A stretch of 34,583 nt of DNA from contig JAHQWH010000101.1 of assembly GCA_029856105.1 (NCBI GenBank), positions 1-34,583 of the forward strand, given 5' to 3'. This document shows positions 24,438 to 33,787 of this stretch, piece by piece; within the stretch, counting starts at the first letter, position 1; each line of letters opens with the position of its first letter. The position numbers were made by a program, and so were the translations under genes. The notes below the pieces were generated by a model. That model was not told where the DNA came from, made no database searches, and saw nothing but the letters and a program-made list of their open reading frames with translations. The stretch is from Promethearchaeia archaeon (lineage in GTDB: Archaea; Asgardarchaeota; Lokiarchaeia; Sigyniarchaeales; SOKP01).

Positions 24438-25979
24438 ATGCTAACAGCAACTATCGAACAAGAAGGAAAAACGCGAATAGAAAATATATTTGTAATCGAT
24501 GCCCACTCGCATTTAGGAGAAGATGTAGATGGAGCAACAATGATGAATCCGCTAGCACCGGGTACAGGAACTTTTGATTTTTGGGGTAATGTTCAAGGAA
24601 GATTAAAATCAGAATGGGTAAAAACGGGAGAACAATCATTTAGAACTTCAATGGACGGGAAATCGACTAAAATTGCTTGGTCGTTCAATCCTTATCCTTT
24701 TACAGATAAATTGTATGTTGAGTTAGAAGCGTTGGGAAAAAGGTATTCTGATTTAAAAGAAAAGTCAAAATTTTATTCTTTCATCGATCAAGGCGTTGTT
24801 TTTCCTTTTCAAGATGTTTTTAGAGATAAGCATCCAGAAGCTTTATATCGAGCTAGCAACATTAACATTTCCAGATTTACTACACGCTTCCCATTTTCTA
24901 TGAAACTAATTGGATACGCTCGCTGCGATCCTATGGAAGGAGAAAAGGCGATTAAGGAGGTAACCTACGCTCGAGAAGTATTAGGTCTCCGGGGTCTAAA
25001 ATTACATCCTCGATCAGAAAGATGGATCGATGATATTAAAACGGGCAAACCACTTAAGGTTTTAATTGAAGCCGCAAGTCATTCCCTGCCCGTGTTATTC
25101 GACACTCGCGGAAGAGGCTCAATATTGGACATCGCCGAATTAATTAGAACAACTAGAACAACGTTAGCTCAAAATTATCCAGAGTTATTACCTCATTTCA
25201 AGGTTATAATCGCACATTTCGCTCAAGGAAATATTGGCGATTACGAAGTCTATAATGCGATCGTTCAACCGAATACTTATGGCGATTTATCAATGCTTCA
25301 TGGAGAGGGGGCTGGGAACTTTTTAGAAGATTTTCGAAAATGGTTTAAGGCAAATAATAAAATAAAAGTAGATAATCGAGATTGGTCCGAATACCTTCTA
25401 TACGCCTCAGATTACCCTTACTTTGGAGATGTTCACGCTCAAAAGCTTCTGATATACATTATAAATAAACGGTTTTTTGACACAGGTGGAACTATTAAAG
25501 ATGTTAGAAATATCATGGGGTTAAACCAGATAAAAATTCTTCCTGAGTATAACTTAACTCAAAATAAAACTAACGGAAGTAGTTTACCGTGTACATTTAT
25601 TTCAAAACCATCAAACAGTAAACCTACTTCTTATGAAATCGCTATAAAAGCTTTGGCAAAATTAATCGTAGAAAACAAGGTCGACATTAAAAGATTCTGT
25701 ATACAATTCAAAGATACATGGGATAACTTTAACGACGACATTTTATTGAACGCTTTCACACCGACTACTAAAGAAGAAGTTCCAATCATGCTAACTCAAT
25801 TGGTAAAAGATCAAATCGCTTTATTTGCACCCTTAAACAAAGAGGCGGCGTGGAATAAGTTTGGATATAAATATTTCAACCCAAAAGACCGCGCGTTTTT
25901 CGCATCTATCTTTAAACAAAACTACTTAGCTAAGGACGAAAAGCAAACTGTTGAATGTTTAACTCAGATTTTTCGTTAA
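24438..25979 (+). CDS. Amidohydrolase-superfamily metal-dependent hydrolase
   Basis: TIM-barrel hydrolase of the amidohydrolase_2 type, 513 residues. Likely metal and active-site residues are in order: DAHSHLG (His23, His25) at the end of strand 1, GLKLHP (Lys188, His190), FDTRGRG, IIAHFAQG (His260) and ASDYPYFG (Asp325). This matches the HxH...H...D ligand set. The C-terminal 150 residues (after about 370) are an additional helical region not needed for the barrel. The substrate cannot be read from the sequence or neighbours, and no operon partner is evident; the next open segment is a truncated kinase. The ATG has no ribosome site. Confidence 0.8.
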   Translation: MLTATIEQEGKTRIENIFVIDAHSHLGEDVDGATMMNPLAPGTGTFDFWGNVQGRLKSEWVKTGEQSFRTSMDGKSTKIAWSFNPYPFTDKLYVELEALGKRYSDLKEKSKFYSFIDQGVVFPFQDVFRDKHPEALYRASNINISRFTTRFPFSMKLIGYARCDPMEGEKAIKEVTYAREVLGLRGLKLHPRSERWIDDIKTGKPLKVLIEAASHSLPVLFDTRGRGSILDIAELIRTTRTTLAQNYPELLPHFKVIIAHFAQGNIGDYEVYNAIVQPNTYGDLSMLHGEGAGNFLEDFRKWFKANNKIKVDNRDWSEYLLYASDYPYFGDVHAQKLLIYIINKRFFDTGGTIKDVRNIMGLNQIKILPEYNLTQNKTNGSSLPCTFISKPSNSKPTSYEIAIKALAKLIVENKVDIKRFCIQFKDTWDNFNDDILLNAFTPTTKEEVPIMLTQLVKDQIALFAPLNKEAAWNKFGYKYFNPKDRAFFASIFKQNYLAKDEKQTVECLTQIFR

Positions 25980-26070
25980 AATTTTGATTAATTACCTGTA
26001 GATATCAATTATTTTTTAAATTTATATATCTGAAGAATATAAATTGTAAATACAGATATCCTTTTCTTAA

Positions 26071-26646
26071 GAAAAACTGAAAAAAATTAAAGATGGAAGC
26101 GATCGATTAAAAGAGTTAGTAAATTCTTTCATAGAAAGTTCACAATTAGATCTAGCTTTAGCTAAATTAAAGTTACATCAAGAAAATTTATCTGATTTGA
26201 TCAAAACAGGTTTAGAAGAAATGCAAGGCCTAATTAACTTAAGGGATCACGCGATTAACCTAGACACACATGATCAATTAATTTCGAGCGTAGATAAAGA
26301 AAAAATATATTCTGTAATTACAAATTTGCTATTAAACGCAATTAATTATACACCTAAAGGCGGAAAGATATGGATTCAATCTATTGTTAATGAAGGCTCG
26401 ATAATAGTTTCTGTAAAAGATAATGGAATAGGGTTTGATGATATAGAAAAAAAGCAGTTGTTTAAACCATTTGGAAAGATTGAAAGATATGGAAGGGGTT
26501 GGGATATCGTCTCTGAAGGTATGGGTATGGGGTTATATCTCTCAAAAGAGATAATGAATTTACATGGAGGTAAAATCTGGGTGGAATCTAAAGGAAGAAG
26601 TAAAGGAACTACCTTTTACTTTTCCCTTCCCATTGTTACAAATTAG
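26071..26646 (+). pseudogene. 5'-truncated histidine kinase (DHp second helix plus ATPase domain)
   Basis: Open from just after a stop at 26068 with no ATG or GTG at its beginning; the first conventional start codon (TTG 26197) lies inside the kinase. It encodes RLKELVNSFIESSQL (end of a DHp domain), then the ATPase domain: N box NLLLNAINYTPKGG, G1 box DNGIGF, and G2 box GMGMGLYLSKEI followed by GTTFYFSLP. The His-containing H box and any sensor are missing, and the preceding 90 bp are not coding-like. Most simply a remnant of a sensor kinase. Alternatively a free-standing ATPase half that works with the convergent gene ending 40 bp away, which has an H box but no ATPase. Confidence 0.7.
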
Positions 26647-26685
26647 ATGATAGTCAGAAAGCATTAAATTGCGACAGAAAGAGAA

Positions 26686-27435
26686 TTATAAATATTTAAA
26701 CACAATTTCAAAATCTGATAGGTCAAAAGGTTTTAATATATATCCCTCAGCTCTTGTTTCTTGGATTTTTTCTTTTACTTTATGATCTGGAACAGCTGTT
26801 AAATAAATAACTGGAATCTTTTTGAGTTTTTCATGAGATTTTACTTTTTTACAAATTTCAAACCCACTTACATCAGGCAAAAATATATCTAACAAAATTA
26901 ATTTTGGAAGGTTATAATTTAATTCTTCGATACCTTTTAAACCTGTAATTACTCCTTTGCAAGTATAGCCTTTAGCTTCAAAATAATTAGTAACCAATTC
27001 TATTGTAGATAAATCATCTTCAATCAATAGAATGTCGTATTGAGCAATTCTCGCATCTGGTTTTTCTAATTTTAATATAAATCTATTTTCAAATTGTTTA
27101 ATCTCATCTAATAAGTTTGTAATAATGGATAAAATATCGCTGTTTAAATCCTTTTGATATTTTTCTACGATTAATTGGAGATTTCCTTTGATCGTTGTGA
27201 GTCTTTCTTTTAAGGCATGTGTGAAAGCAGATAAATCTAGAGCGAGTAAACTGGCTTTTTCGTCGATATAATATTTAATTCCTTCTCTGACTAATTTGGA
27301 GAGCGATGAAATATCACTTTTTTTAATGAATTCTATCCATTCTTTTTCTGTTTCTTCTGTAATGTAAACAGAGATTCGTTTTTTCCCAGAATAATAATCC
27401 TTCTTAACTTTAGTCTCTTTCTCGTCTTTAGAAAT
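26686..27435 (-). CDS. RHH - H-box helical hairpin - response-regulator receiver protein
   Basis: Three parts in 249 residues. Residues 18-58 (KKRISVYITEETEKEWIEF, then SLSKLVREGIKYY) look like a ribbon-helix-helix DNA-binding domain. Residues 61-125 form a helical hairpin with AFTHALKERLTTIKGNLQL (70-88), resembling a histidine-kinase H box (His73) but with Ala and Arg in place of the usual Glu and Pro. Residues 133-249 are a receiver domain: IEDD (138-141), phosphoacceptor Asp183 in LLDIFLPD, Thr213, and Lys235 in LKPF. No ATG or GTG occurs in the frame upstream of the receiver, and TTG 27027 would delete everything before residue 137. GGTGA (27446-27442) stands 3-6 nt before ATT codons at 27438 and 27435, so a non-AUG start is proposed. 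Confidence 0.65.
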   Translation of the reverse strand: MSKDEKETKVKKDYYSGKKRISVYITEETEKEWIEFIKKSDISSLSKLVREGIKYYIDEKASLLALDLSAFTHALKERLTTIKGNLQLIVEKYQKDLNSDILSIITNLLDEIKQFENRFILKLEKPDARIAQYDILLIEDDLSTIELVTNYFEAKGYTCKGVITGLKGIEELNYNLPKLILLDIFLPDVSGFEICKKVKSHEKLKKIPVIYLTAVPDHKVKEKIQETRAEGYILKPFDLSDFEIVFKYL

Positions 27436-27641
27436 AATTCTTCACCTTATTGTTAATCTAAAAAATTAAAGATTTGCAAAATTATCCATATTTTATTGAA
27501 TTCGTTAAGATATGAAAGTGTAAATATATTCTTTTTTAATCATTTTTTTACTATTCCTAATAATATTTACCTAAAACATTAAATAAACTTGTTGTTTTAA
27601 AAGTTAAGCATGAATCTTACATTTTTAAAACAATTCAATTA

Positions 27642-29120
27642 TTACCGGCTAACCAATCCACGTTTTACAAACATATCCTTTAATTCAGATATTATTTCCC
27701 TTCTTGCCGGCCCAGAATTACTTCCAGTACCCATAGTAATTTTTGGAGGTGGTGGTGGAGGTTTTAGAGAATCAAGGGTGACGAAACTTTGTTTAGCAAC
27801 TGATTGAGGAGCTATCGGTGGCGTTGCTTTTTGAGAGGTTACCGACAATGATGCTTTTACTGATTTTATTTTTTTCGTAGTGATTTTATCACTTTCAGCA
27901 TTTTCCTTTTCTATAGATTCTGGAGCGGTAATAGATTTTAACCGTTTTGGGGGCCCTGCAGCCCCTTTTAATTTTTTATTTTTTTTGAATGGATCAGCAT
28001 CTTTACTTTTCTTTTTCTTCTTTTCTTTGTCTTCTAATTTTTTGTTTTCTGAAATATATTCAATAGGAACCTTTTCAAACGGAACTGCAAACAGAGATTG
28101 CGAAATATCAGAGGGTACTAATCTGAATAGCACGCGTTTAACTTCTGAGAGTTCGGCCGCAACTTTATCCATAAGCTTAAGATTAATATCTAAAATTCTT
28201 TGAAGTTTATCTTCAATGTTAGGTAAAATTGTACTTGAATCTAATTCTGACTTCTCTTTTGAAAATATATTTTTAATACTTCTTGCGATCTCTGGTTCGC
28301 TTGAGTAAAAATTATAAATACTTGTAGGAGTGATGTCAAAATTCCAAGATTTTTCGCTATTTATAAAAACAGTCGAGATTTTATCAGTTAAATACTCCAC
28401 TTTAATTTGAAAATCAGGATCGTTTACAATATCAGAATCAGCTTTATTTAATAAAATTACAAAGTAAGGACTTTCATTTAAAAAAGCAAGAATATTAATC
28501 AATTCGCTTAAATATTCGACAGCTGCATCGTATCTAACGTCATCTTGAGAATCAAATATAAAAATTAGGACATCTACTTGGATAAAGAATCTTTCAGGGG
28601 ATTCGAGATATTCTTCAATATTATCTTTTTGCCCTCCTAGGTCCCATAGAATAAGATCTAACTTATCAGATTGATATTCTTCAACATTTGCCCCTATTGT
28701 TGGCTCTAAATTGATCATATCGTTGTAATTAATGTCATTAATTAATCTATTAATAAGAGATGTTTTTCCTGCAAAATTAAGTCCCGCTACTACAACCTTC
28801 ATTTTAGGTTTTTTCGTGTATTGCGTTCTTTTACTCCAAGCATTTGCTATTAGAATTGCTGCAATTAATGCATTTTTGAAATTAGATTTATTAATTAGTG
28901 CTTTTTTACTCAATCGTTCGTACTCAGAAATTTGAACCATAGAAAGCTCTCTAAGATTTTTAATATTAATCTTATTAAATTTTACAACATCTTCTTCGTC
29001 AATATTCTTCAACCTGTTAATTTCCAAATCGAGAATATCTTTTAAGCTAGTAGGATAATAATCAATATCAAGAAAACGATCGCAAAAATATTTTATAATT
29101 GTTTTAGCAGATTCGGACAT
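27642..29120 (-). CDS. Arf-like small GTPase with N-terminal helical domain and polyproline C-terminal tail
   Basis: Eukaryote-like small GTPase typical of Asgard archaea, 492 residues. Residues 1-105 are a helical domain with an HhH-like stretch (NIKNLRELSMVQISEYERL). The G domain spans about 107-290: G1 GLNFAGKTS (113-121), G2 Thr in EPTIGANVEE, G3 WDLGGQ (159-164, Arf/SRbeta-type) and G4 NKAD (225-228). Then come a helix (300-350), a Lys-rich disordered linker (360-430) with APP/PAP motifs, six prolines at 454-459, and a final amphipathic helix PARREIISELKDMFVKRG. Polyproline next to a short helix recalls profilin/actin-binding tails, relevant because Asgard archaea encode profilin. That role is inference. 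No lipidation Cys is seen at either end. Confidence 0.88.
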   Translation of the reverse strand: MSESAKTIIKYFCDRFLDIDYYPTSLKDILDLEINRLKNIDEEDVVKFNKINIKNLRELSMVQISEYERLSKKALINKSNFKNALIAAILIANAWSKRTQYTKKPKMKVVVAGLNFAGKTSLINRLINDINYNDMINLEPTIGANVEEYQSDKLDLILWDLGGQKDNIEEYLESPERFFIQVDVLIFIFDSQDDVRYDAAVEYLSELINILAFLNESPYFVILLNKADSDIVNDPDFQIKVEYLTDKISTVFINSEKSWNFDITPTSIYNFYSSEPEIARSIKNIFSKEKSELDSSTILPNIEDKLQRILDINLKLMDKVAAELSEVKRVLFRLVPSDISQSLFAVPFEKVPIEYISENKKLEDKEKKKKKSKDADPFKKNKKLKGAAGPPKRLKSITAPESIEKENAESDKITTKKIKSVKASLSVTSQKATPPIAPQSVAKQSFVTLDSLKPPPPPPKITMGTGSNSGPARREIISELKDMFVKRGLVSR

Positions 29121-29377
29121 AATTAACTTATATATTTTCCTTTTTTAAATTTTTATAAAAAGTAAAAAAAATCTAAGTTCAATGACCCTTTAAAAATAAA
29201 ATAGTACAAAAAAAAAGTAATTAGTTATAATCCCAAAAGAATATAAATGAGTTTTTATCCTAGAATTATAGATTTGTTGTAAAAAAATCTTAGACATTAG
29301 TACACAATTATAAAAAAAAAATATTCGTGTTAATACTCTAAGAATAAAAATAATTAGTTAAAGGTTTTGTAAATAAA

Positions 29378-30043
29378 ATGCAAATTAACAACAATCCTGA
29401 CGAAGAAATAACATCTCCTTACACATATTTTAAAGAAAATTTAGATAAATTTCCATTTATATTGATTATTGGAAAATATGACCATTTACTAGGTCCGCGT
29501 GCTCTTTATTCATCTATTAACCTTAGAGACGAAAAGTTTATCAGAAATTTATTGAGAGACGCCTTAAATACAAAAAATCAATTTGTTATACTCGATTTTA
29601 ATCAATTTTATTCACAGGTTTATAAAATTGAAGTAGAAGACCCCACAGCTAGAGGGAGAAAACAATTATATGCTATTATTCTACTTCGAGATATAGATTA
29701 TCCATTAATACCAATCCTTCATTTTAAAAGAATTGAGATGATATTTCATAAAATTGGACGTGATAAGATTTTGATGGACGACCCCCTAGCATTCAAGTAC
29801 TTTTTTGAAGAGGTTAGAGATATCTATATGAAGAAGGATGAAATCTTACCTTTAGAATCGATTAACATGCAAATAAGAAGTGGAGTTAATACCATTCAAG
29901 GTTTTTGTGAATTAATTCTAGAACAAAAAAGAAGTGGGGAGGTCTCCGAACAGGATTTAACAATTTATATTGAAATGATGTTAGATTCGTGTAAAGAAAT
30001 AATTGAAGCTCTAGAAAAACCAAAAGCTTCAACAATTAATTAA
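29378..30043 (+). CDS. Longin/DENN-like regulator next to a Rag-like GTPase
   Basis: 221 residues. The N-terminal half (FPFILIIGKYDHLLGPRALYSS, then KNQFVILDF, YSQVYKIEVED, KQLYAIILLRD) has the strand pattern and the 'xxGPRxLY' turn of longin-type domains, as found in DENN/FLCN-like regulators of small GTPases. The C-terminal 70 residues are helical (EVRDIYMKKDEILPL, QGFCELILEQ, YIEMMLDSCKEIIEAL). The family could not be named with certainty; a roadblock-like fold is less likely. It ends 24 bp before the Rag-like GTPase and is almost certainly co-transcribed with it, suggesting a regulator or partner of that GTPase. Divergent from the Arf-like GTPase across a 257-bp AT-rich gap. Confidence 0.6.
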   Translation: MQINNNPDEEITSPYTYFKENLDKFPFILIIGKYDHLLGPRALYSSINLRDEKFIRNLLRDALNTKNQFVILDFNQFYSQVYKIEVEDPTARGRKQLYAIILLRDIDYPLIPILHFKRIEMIFHKIGRDKILMDDPLAFKYFFEEVRDIYMKKDEILPLESINMQIRSGVNTIQGFCELILEQKRSGEVSEQDLTIYIEMMLDSCKEIIEALEKPKASTIN

Positions 30044-30067
30044 TAATTATGTAAAGGGGATGATACT

Positions 30068-30949
30068 ATTAACGATAAAAAATTAATATTTGTAGGCCCT
30101 CCTGGTGTTGGTAAAACTACAATAAAGGAAATATATTTTGAGAAGGGTGATCCTTTAACCCTTTTAGAGAATCCATTACCTCCTTCGAGAGGTGTAAATT
30201 CAAGTGTATATTCTTTATTGAATTCTAACTTAGGAATATTAGATTTAGCAGGGCAAGAAAATGATTTTTGGTTTTCTGAAAGCGGTAAGGAAGTTTTTAA
30301 TGAAAGTAGTATTATCATTTGCATTTTTGATATAATGAATTCTACAGAATCAATAGTAAAATTTTTAGTAAATGTTTATCAAATAATAAAGGAACTCGAT
30401 CTGCGCTCTTGTAAAATAATAGCCTTTTTGCACAAAATAGATCTCGTAAGCCCCTCGTATGTTGATCAAAAAATTAAAGCAATCAAAAAATTTATCACTA
30501 TTCAGCATCCAAGAGGTGGCGATTTTGAAATATTTAAAACATCAATCGGAAAGGATTTCTTTTACGATACTTATTACATTCTTTTAAACGCTTTAAATTC
30601 GATTTTTCAGCGTGGTGGTTTAATTTCAATTAGCAAACAAGAATTTCAAGATTTAAAGAAAGAGCTTTCAATTATTTTACAGTCTGATCACATTTCAAAA
30701 TATAACTCAGATTATTTAGTAGATAATTTTGATTTAGATTTAGAAGAAACTCACCTTCATATGCAAAGACTTGAGCAATTAGGACTTATTAATAACTTCG
30801 ACAACTTCAAATTTTTTAAATTAACGAATAAAGCATATTTTTTTAAAGTTGGGTGGGAAAAAGAGCAGTTTAATACTGAAGAGAGCAAAGAGAATAAAAA
30901 TGTTGAACTTTTCCATATTTTTTTATATCTAAATAAACAGAATGTGTAA
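30068..30949 (+). CDS. Rag/Gtr-like small GTPase
   Basis: P-loop GTPase, about 293 residues. G1 is GPPGVGKTT (from residue 10), G3 is LDLAGQEN (compare the Rag WDxxGQ), and G4 is HKID (122-125), the replacement of NKxD that marks Rag/Gtr GTPases (HKMD). The C-terminal 110 residues are mostly helical (ISKQEFQDLKKELSII, ETHLHMQRLEQLGLINNF) and look like a winged helix rather than the roadblock domain of Rag proteins. The first ATG/GTG/TTG in frame is TTG 30218, which would remove the P-loop. Upstream of it, after stop 30044, the only plausible start is ATT 30068, three bases after GGGGATGAT. Alternatively one missing A in the A6 run (30077-30082) would link it to ATG 30060. It forms a pair with the longin-like gene. 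Confidence 0.8.
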   Translation: MNDKKLIFVGPPGVGKTTIKEIYFEKGDPLTLLENPLPPSRGVNSSVYSLLNSNLGILDLAGQENDFWFSESGKEVFNESSIIICIFDIMNSTESIVKFLVNVYQIIKELDLRSCKIIAFLHKIDLVSPSYVDQKIKAIKKFITIQHPRGGDFEIFKTSIGKDFFYDTYYILLNALNSIFQRGGLISISKQEFQDLKKELSIILQSDHISKYNSDYLVDNFDLDLEETHLHMQRLEQLGLINNFDNFKFFKLTNKAYFFKVGWEKEQFNTEESKENKNVELFHIFLYLNKQNV

Positions 30950-30997
30950 TTTATGTGAAATTCTTAAGAAAAACAAGGATTAAAGAGGAATTAATAA

Positions 30998-33775
30998 ATG
31001 AAATCTGGTTCATCAATAGACATTAAAGAGCATAAGAATGTAGAAGAAAAATTAAGATTATTGGTCCAGTATGCTCAAGACGCAATAATTCAAATGAATA
31101 GCGATGGTTTAGTTACTTTTTGGAATAAATCTGCAGAGAGATTATTTGGATATACTGAAAAAGAGATGTTAGGCAAGAATTTACACATCCTCATTGTTCC
31201 CGAGCGTTATCACAAAGCTTATAAAATAGGTTTTTCTAAATTCAAAAAGTCTGGACAAGGTGCTGCAATTAATAAAACACTTGAATTAAAAGGAATAAGA
31301 AAAGATGGTGCAGAATTTCCAATAGAACTATCTCTTTCAGCAGTTCGAGTAAAAGGTGAATGGAATACTATAGGAATTATAAGAGATATTACAAGCCGTA
31401 AAATAGCAGAAAAGCAATTAAAAGAATCGGAAAAGAGATATAAAATTCAGAGCAAAGAGTTAGAATTAATTCTGGATAATATCCCAGCATTGATATTTTA
31501 TAAAGATGATAGGAATAATCTAATTCGGGTTAACAAGTATTTTGCTGATGCACATAAAGCAACAAAAGAGGCTCTTGCAGGTAAGAATTGTTTCGATATT
31601 TATCCGGAAGATGTAGCACAGAAATATTTTGATGACGATCTAGAAGTAATTAAAAGTAAAAAGCCTAAGCTTAGTTTTATAGAGCCGTGGGATGTAGCAG
31701 AAGGAAGAAAATCGGTTAATTCAAACAAAATTCCATTATATGAGGATGATGACAAATGTATAGGGATAATAGGTTTTTCTACTGATGTCACAGAACAAGT
31801 TAAGGCAAAGCTAAAATTAAAAGAATCTGAGGAAAAATATAGATATTTAATGGATGGAATTACATCTGTAGGAATCGGTATTGATATTGTTACTAAAGAT
31901 TACAAAATTTTGTTTCAAAATCAAGTTTTAAAAGAAAAGTTTGGCGACATTACTGGAAAACTATGCTATGAAAAATATATGGGATTAAAAACTCCTTGTG
32001 ATTTCTGTCCTATGATTAAGGCATTAAAAAATAATACAATCGAGTCTACGGAATTAATAGCTGCTGATGGAAATAGTTATGAGTTATTTTCAGCACCATA
32101 TCTCGATTCAGATAGAACCACAGATAAAGTGATTGAAATTGTTATGAACATTACAGAGCGTAAACAAGCTGAGATGGCGTTGCAGGAATCTAAAGAGAAA
32201 TATCGATCTTTGTTTGATAACGCACAAGTAGGGTTATATTGGTCAAGAATCAGTGATGGTAAATTTTTAGAATGTAATAATACTTTTGCCAAATTATTTG
32301 GATATGATACGCGAGAAGAATGTTTAGTAGATTATATCACTCTCGAGCATTATGTGGATTTAAATACACGAAATGAAATGTTAGAAGAAATCCGTGTTAA
32401 TAAAAAAGTTAAGAATTATGAAATACATGTCACCAAAAGAGATGGTACTCCCATTTGGTTGAGCATTTCTGCTCGAATGTTTGAAAAAGAAGATCGTATT
32501 GAAGGTGCCGCTATTGATATCACTATGCACAAGGAAGCAGAACGGAATTTAAAAAAATCAGAAGAAAAATACAGAACCATTCTCGAAAGCATAAAAGAAG
32601 GTTATTTTGAGGTAGACTTATACGGAAATTTCGAATTTATTAATAACTCTTTATGTGAAATTATTGGATATTCAAAAAATGAATTATTATCTATGAATTA
32701 TGAGAACTTATGTGATGAAGAGAATAAAAGATTTATATTTCAAACTTATAACAATTTATATAAAGAGGGAAAAGGTTCCACTCTTTTCGATTTTGTACAA
32801 ATTAAGAAAAATGGAGAGAGAATATATGAGGAATCCTCAGTTTATTTGAAATTTAATTCTCAGGGTGAAATTATTGGATTTAAAGGATTAATAAGAGATA
32901 TTACTGAAAGGAAGAAAACAGAAATATTAAGAAGAAAATTTCAACAAGAATTAGAAAAAGAAGTACAATATAGAACTAAAGAACTAAACAATGCTTTAGA
33001 GAAACAAAAATTGTACCTGGATCAGATCGAAAAATCCTCTCGATTTAAAACTGAATTTATGGGAACTTTGTCTCACGAATTGAGAACCCCTTTGAACGCA
33101 ATTATTGGTTTTACAGATTTGCTTTTAGAAAGTGCTTTTGGTGAATTAAACGAAGAACAGTTAGAATTCGTAAAAGATATTGATGAATCTTCTAACCTTC
33201 TTTTGGATATGATAACTAATATTTTAGATATTTCAAGAATTGAATCCGGTCAGGTAACTTTAATAGTTGAAGAAATACATTTAAATAACCTGGTTAATCA
33301 TGCAATCTCAACATTAAAACCATTATATGATGAAAAAGGATTAATTATTGATTTAAAGGGTTTGAAAAAAGAACAATTAATATTTGCAGACAGAATAAAA
33401 TTTAAACAGATAATTTATAACCTATTAAGTAATGCTATTAAGTTCACTAAGAAAGGAAAGGTAACTTTTGAATTTAGGGATAGTAGAGATACATGGGAGT
33501 TCGTTGTAAAAGATACTGGCATAGGAATCGCAGAAAAAGATTTTAATATAATATTTAAAGAGTTCCAGAGAGTAAAGTCTGCTTACATTGATTCCATACC
33601 CGGGTCAGGGTTAGGATTAGCTTTATCTAAGAGGATAGTTAACCTACATGGAGGAGATATCTTATTTACTAGTAAATTAGGAAAGGGAACAACTTTTACT
33701 TTTACAATCCCTAAAAGTTTGAGAAAAAAAGTTAACAGTGAAAAAATAGTTGAATCCTTTTTGAAAAAAATATAA
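30998..33775 (+). CDS. Soluble multi-PAS sensor histidine kinase
   Basis: 925-residue cytoplasmic kinase with no membrane segment. Five PAS domains lie at about 22-137, 150-266, 278-392, 396-516 and 520-640, each ending in a D-[IV]-T-x-[RQHE] type junction (RDITSRKIAEKQL, MNITERKQAEMAL and similar). PAS3 carries Cys residues (KLCYEKYMGLKTPCDFCP), a possible metal or redox site. A coiled coil follows. The HisKA domain has SHELRTPLNAIIGF with phosphoacceptor His693. The ATPase domain has N box NLLSNAIKFT, G1 DTGIGIAE and G2 GSGLGLALS. It has no receiver domain, so the partner is elsewhere, possibly the RHH-REC protein or the next gene. GAGG precedes the ATG. Confidence 0.93.
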   Translation: MKSGSSIDIKEHKNVEEKLRLLVQYAQDAIIQMNSDGLVTFWNKSAERLFGYTEKEMLGKNLHILIVPERYHKAYKIGFSKFKKSGQGAAINKTLELKGIRKDGAEFPIELSLSAVRVKGEWNTIGIIRDITSRKIAEKQLKESEKRYKIQSKELELILDNIPALIFYKDDRNNLIRVNKYFADAHKATKEALAGKNCFDIYPEDVAQKYFDDDLEVIKSKKPKLSFIEPWDVAEGRKSVNSNKIPLYEDDDKCIGIIGFSTDVTEQVKAKLKLKESEEKYRYLMDGITSVGIGIDIVTKDYKILFQNQVLKEKFGDITGKLCYEKYMGLKTPCDFCPMIKALKNNTIESTELIAADGNSYELFSAPYLDSDRTTDKVIEIVMNITERKQAEMALQESKEKYRSLFDNAQVGLYWSRISDGKFLECNNTFAKLFGYDTREECLVDYITLEHYVDLNTRNEMLEEIRVNKKVKNYEIHVTKRDGTPIWLSISARMFEKEDRIEGAAIDITMHKEAERNLKKSEEKYRTILESIKEGYFEVDLYGNFEFINNSLCEIIGYSKNELLSMNYENLCDEENKRFIFQTYNNLYKEGKGSTLFDFVQIKKNGERIYEESSVYLKFNSQGEIIGFKGLIRDITERKKTEILRRKFQQELEKEVQYRTKELNNALEKQKLYLDQIEKSSRFKTEFMGTLSHELRTPLNAIIGFTDLLLESAFGELNEEQLEFVKDIDESSNLLLDMITNILDISRIESGQVTLIVEEIHLNNLVNHAISTLKPLYDEKGLIIDLKGLKKEQLIFADRIKFKQIIYNLLSNAIKFTKKGKVTFEFRDSRDTWEFVVKDTGIGIAEKDFNIIFKEFQRVKSAYIDSIPGSGLGLALSKRIVNLHGGDILFTSKLGKGTTFTFTIPKSLRKKVNSEKIVESFLKKI

Positions 33776-33787
33776 ACCACTTGAATT

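Noticed and set aside
27610..27807. Plus-strand frame with a GGGGG run (IFGGGGGGF)
   Set aside because: It is the complement of the polyproline codons of the Arf-like GTPase, not a gene.
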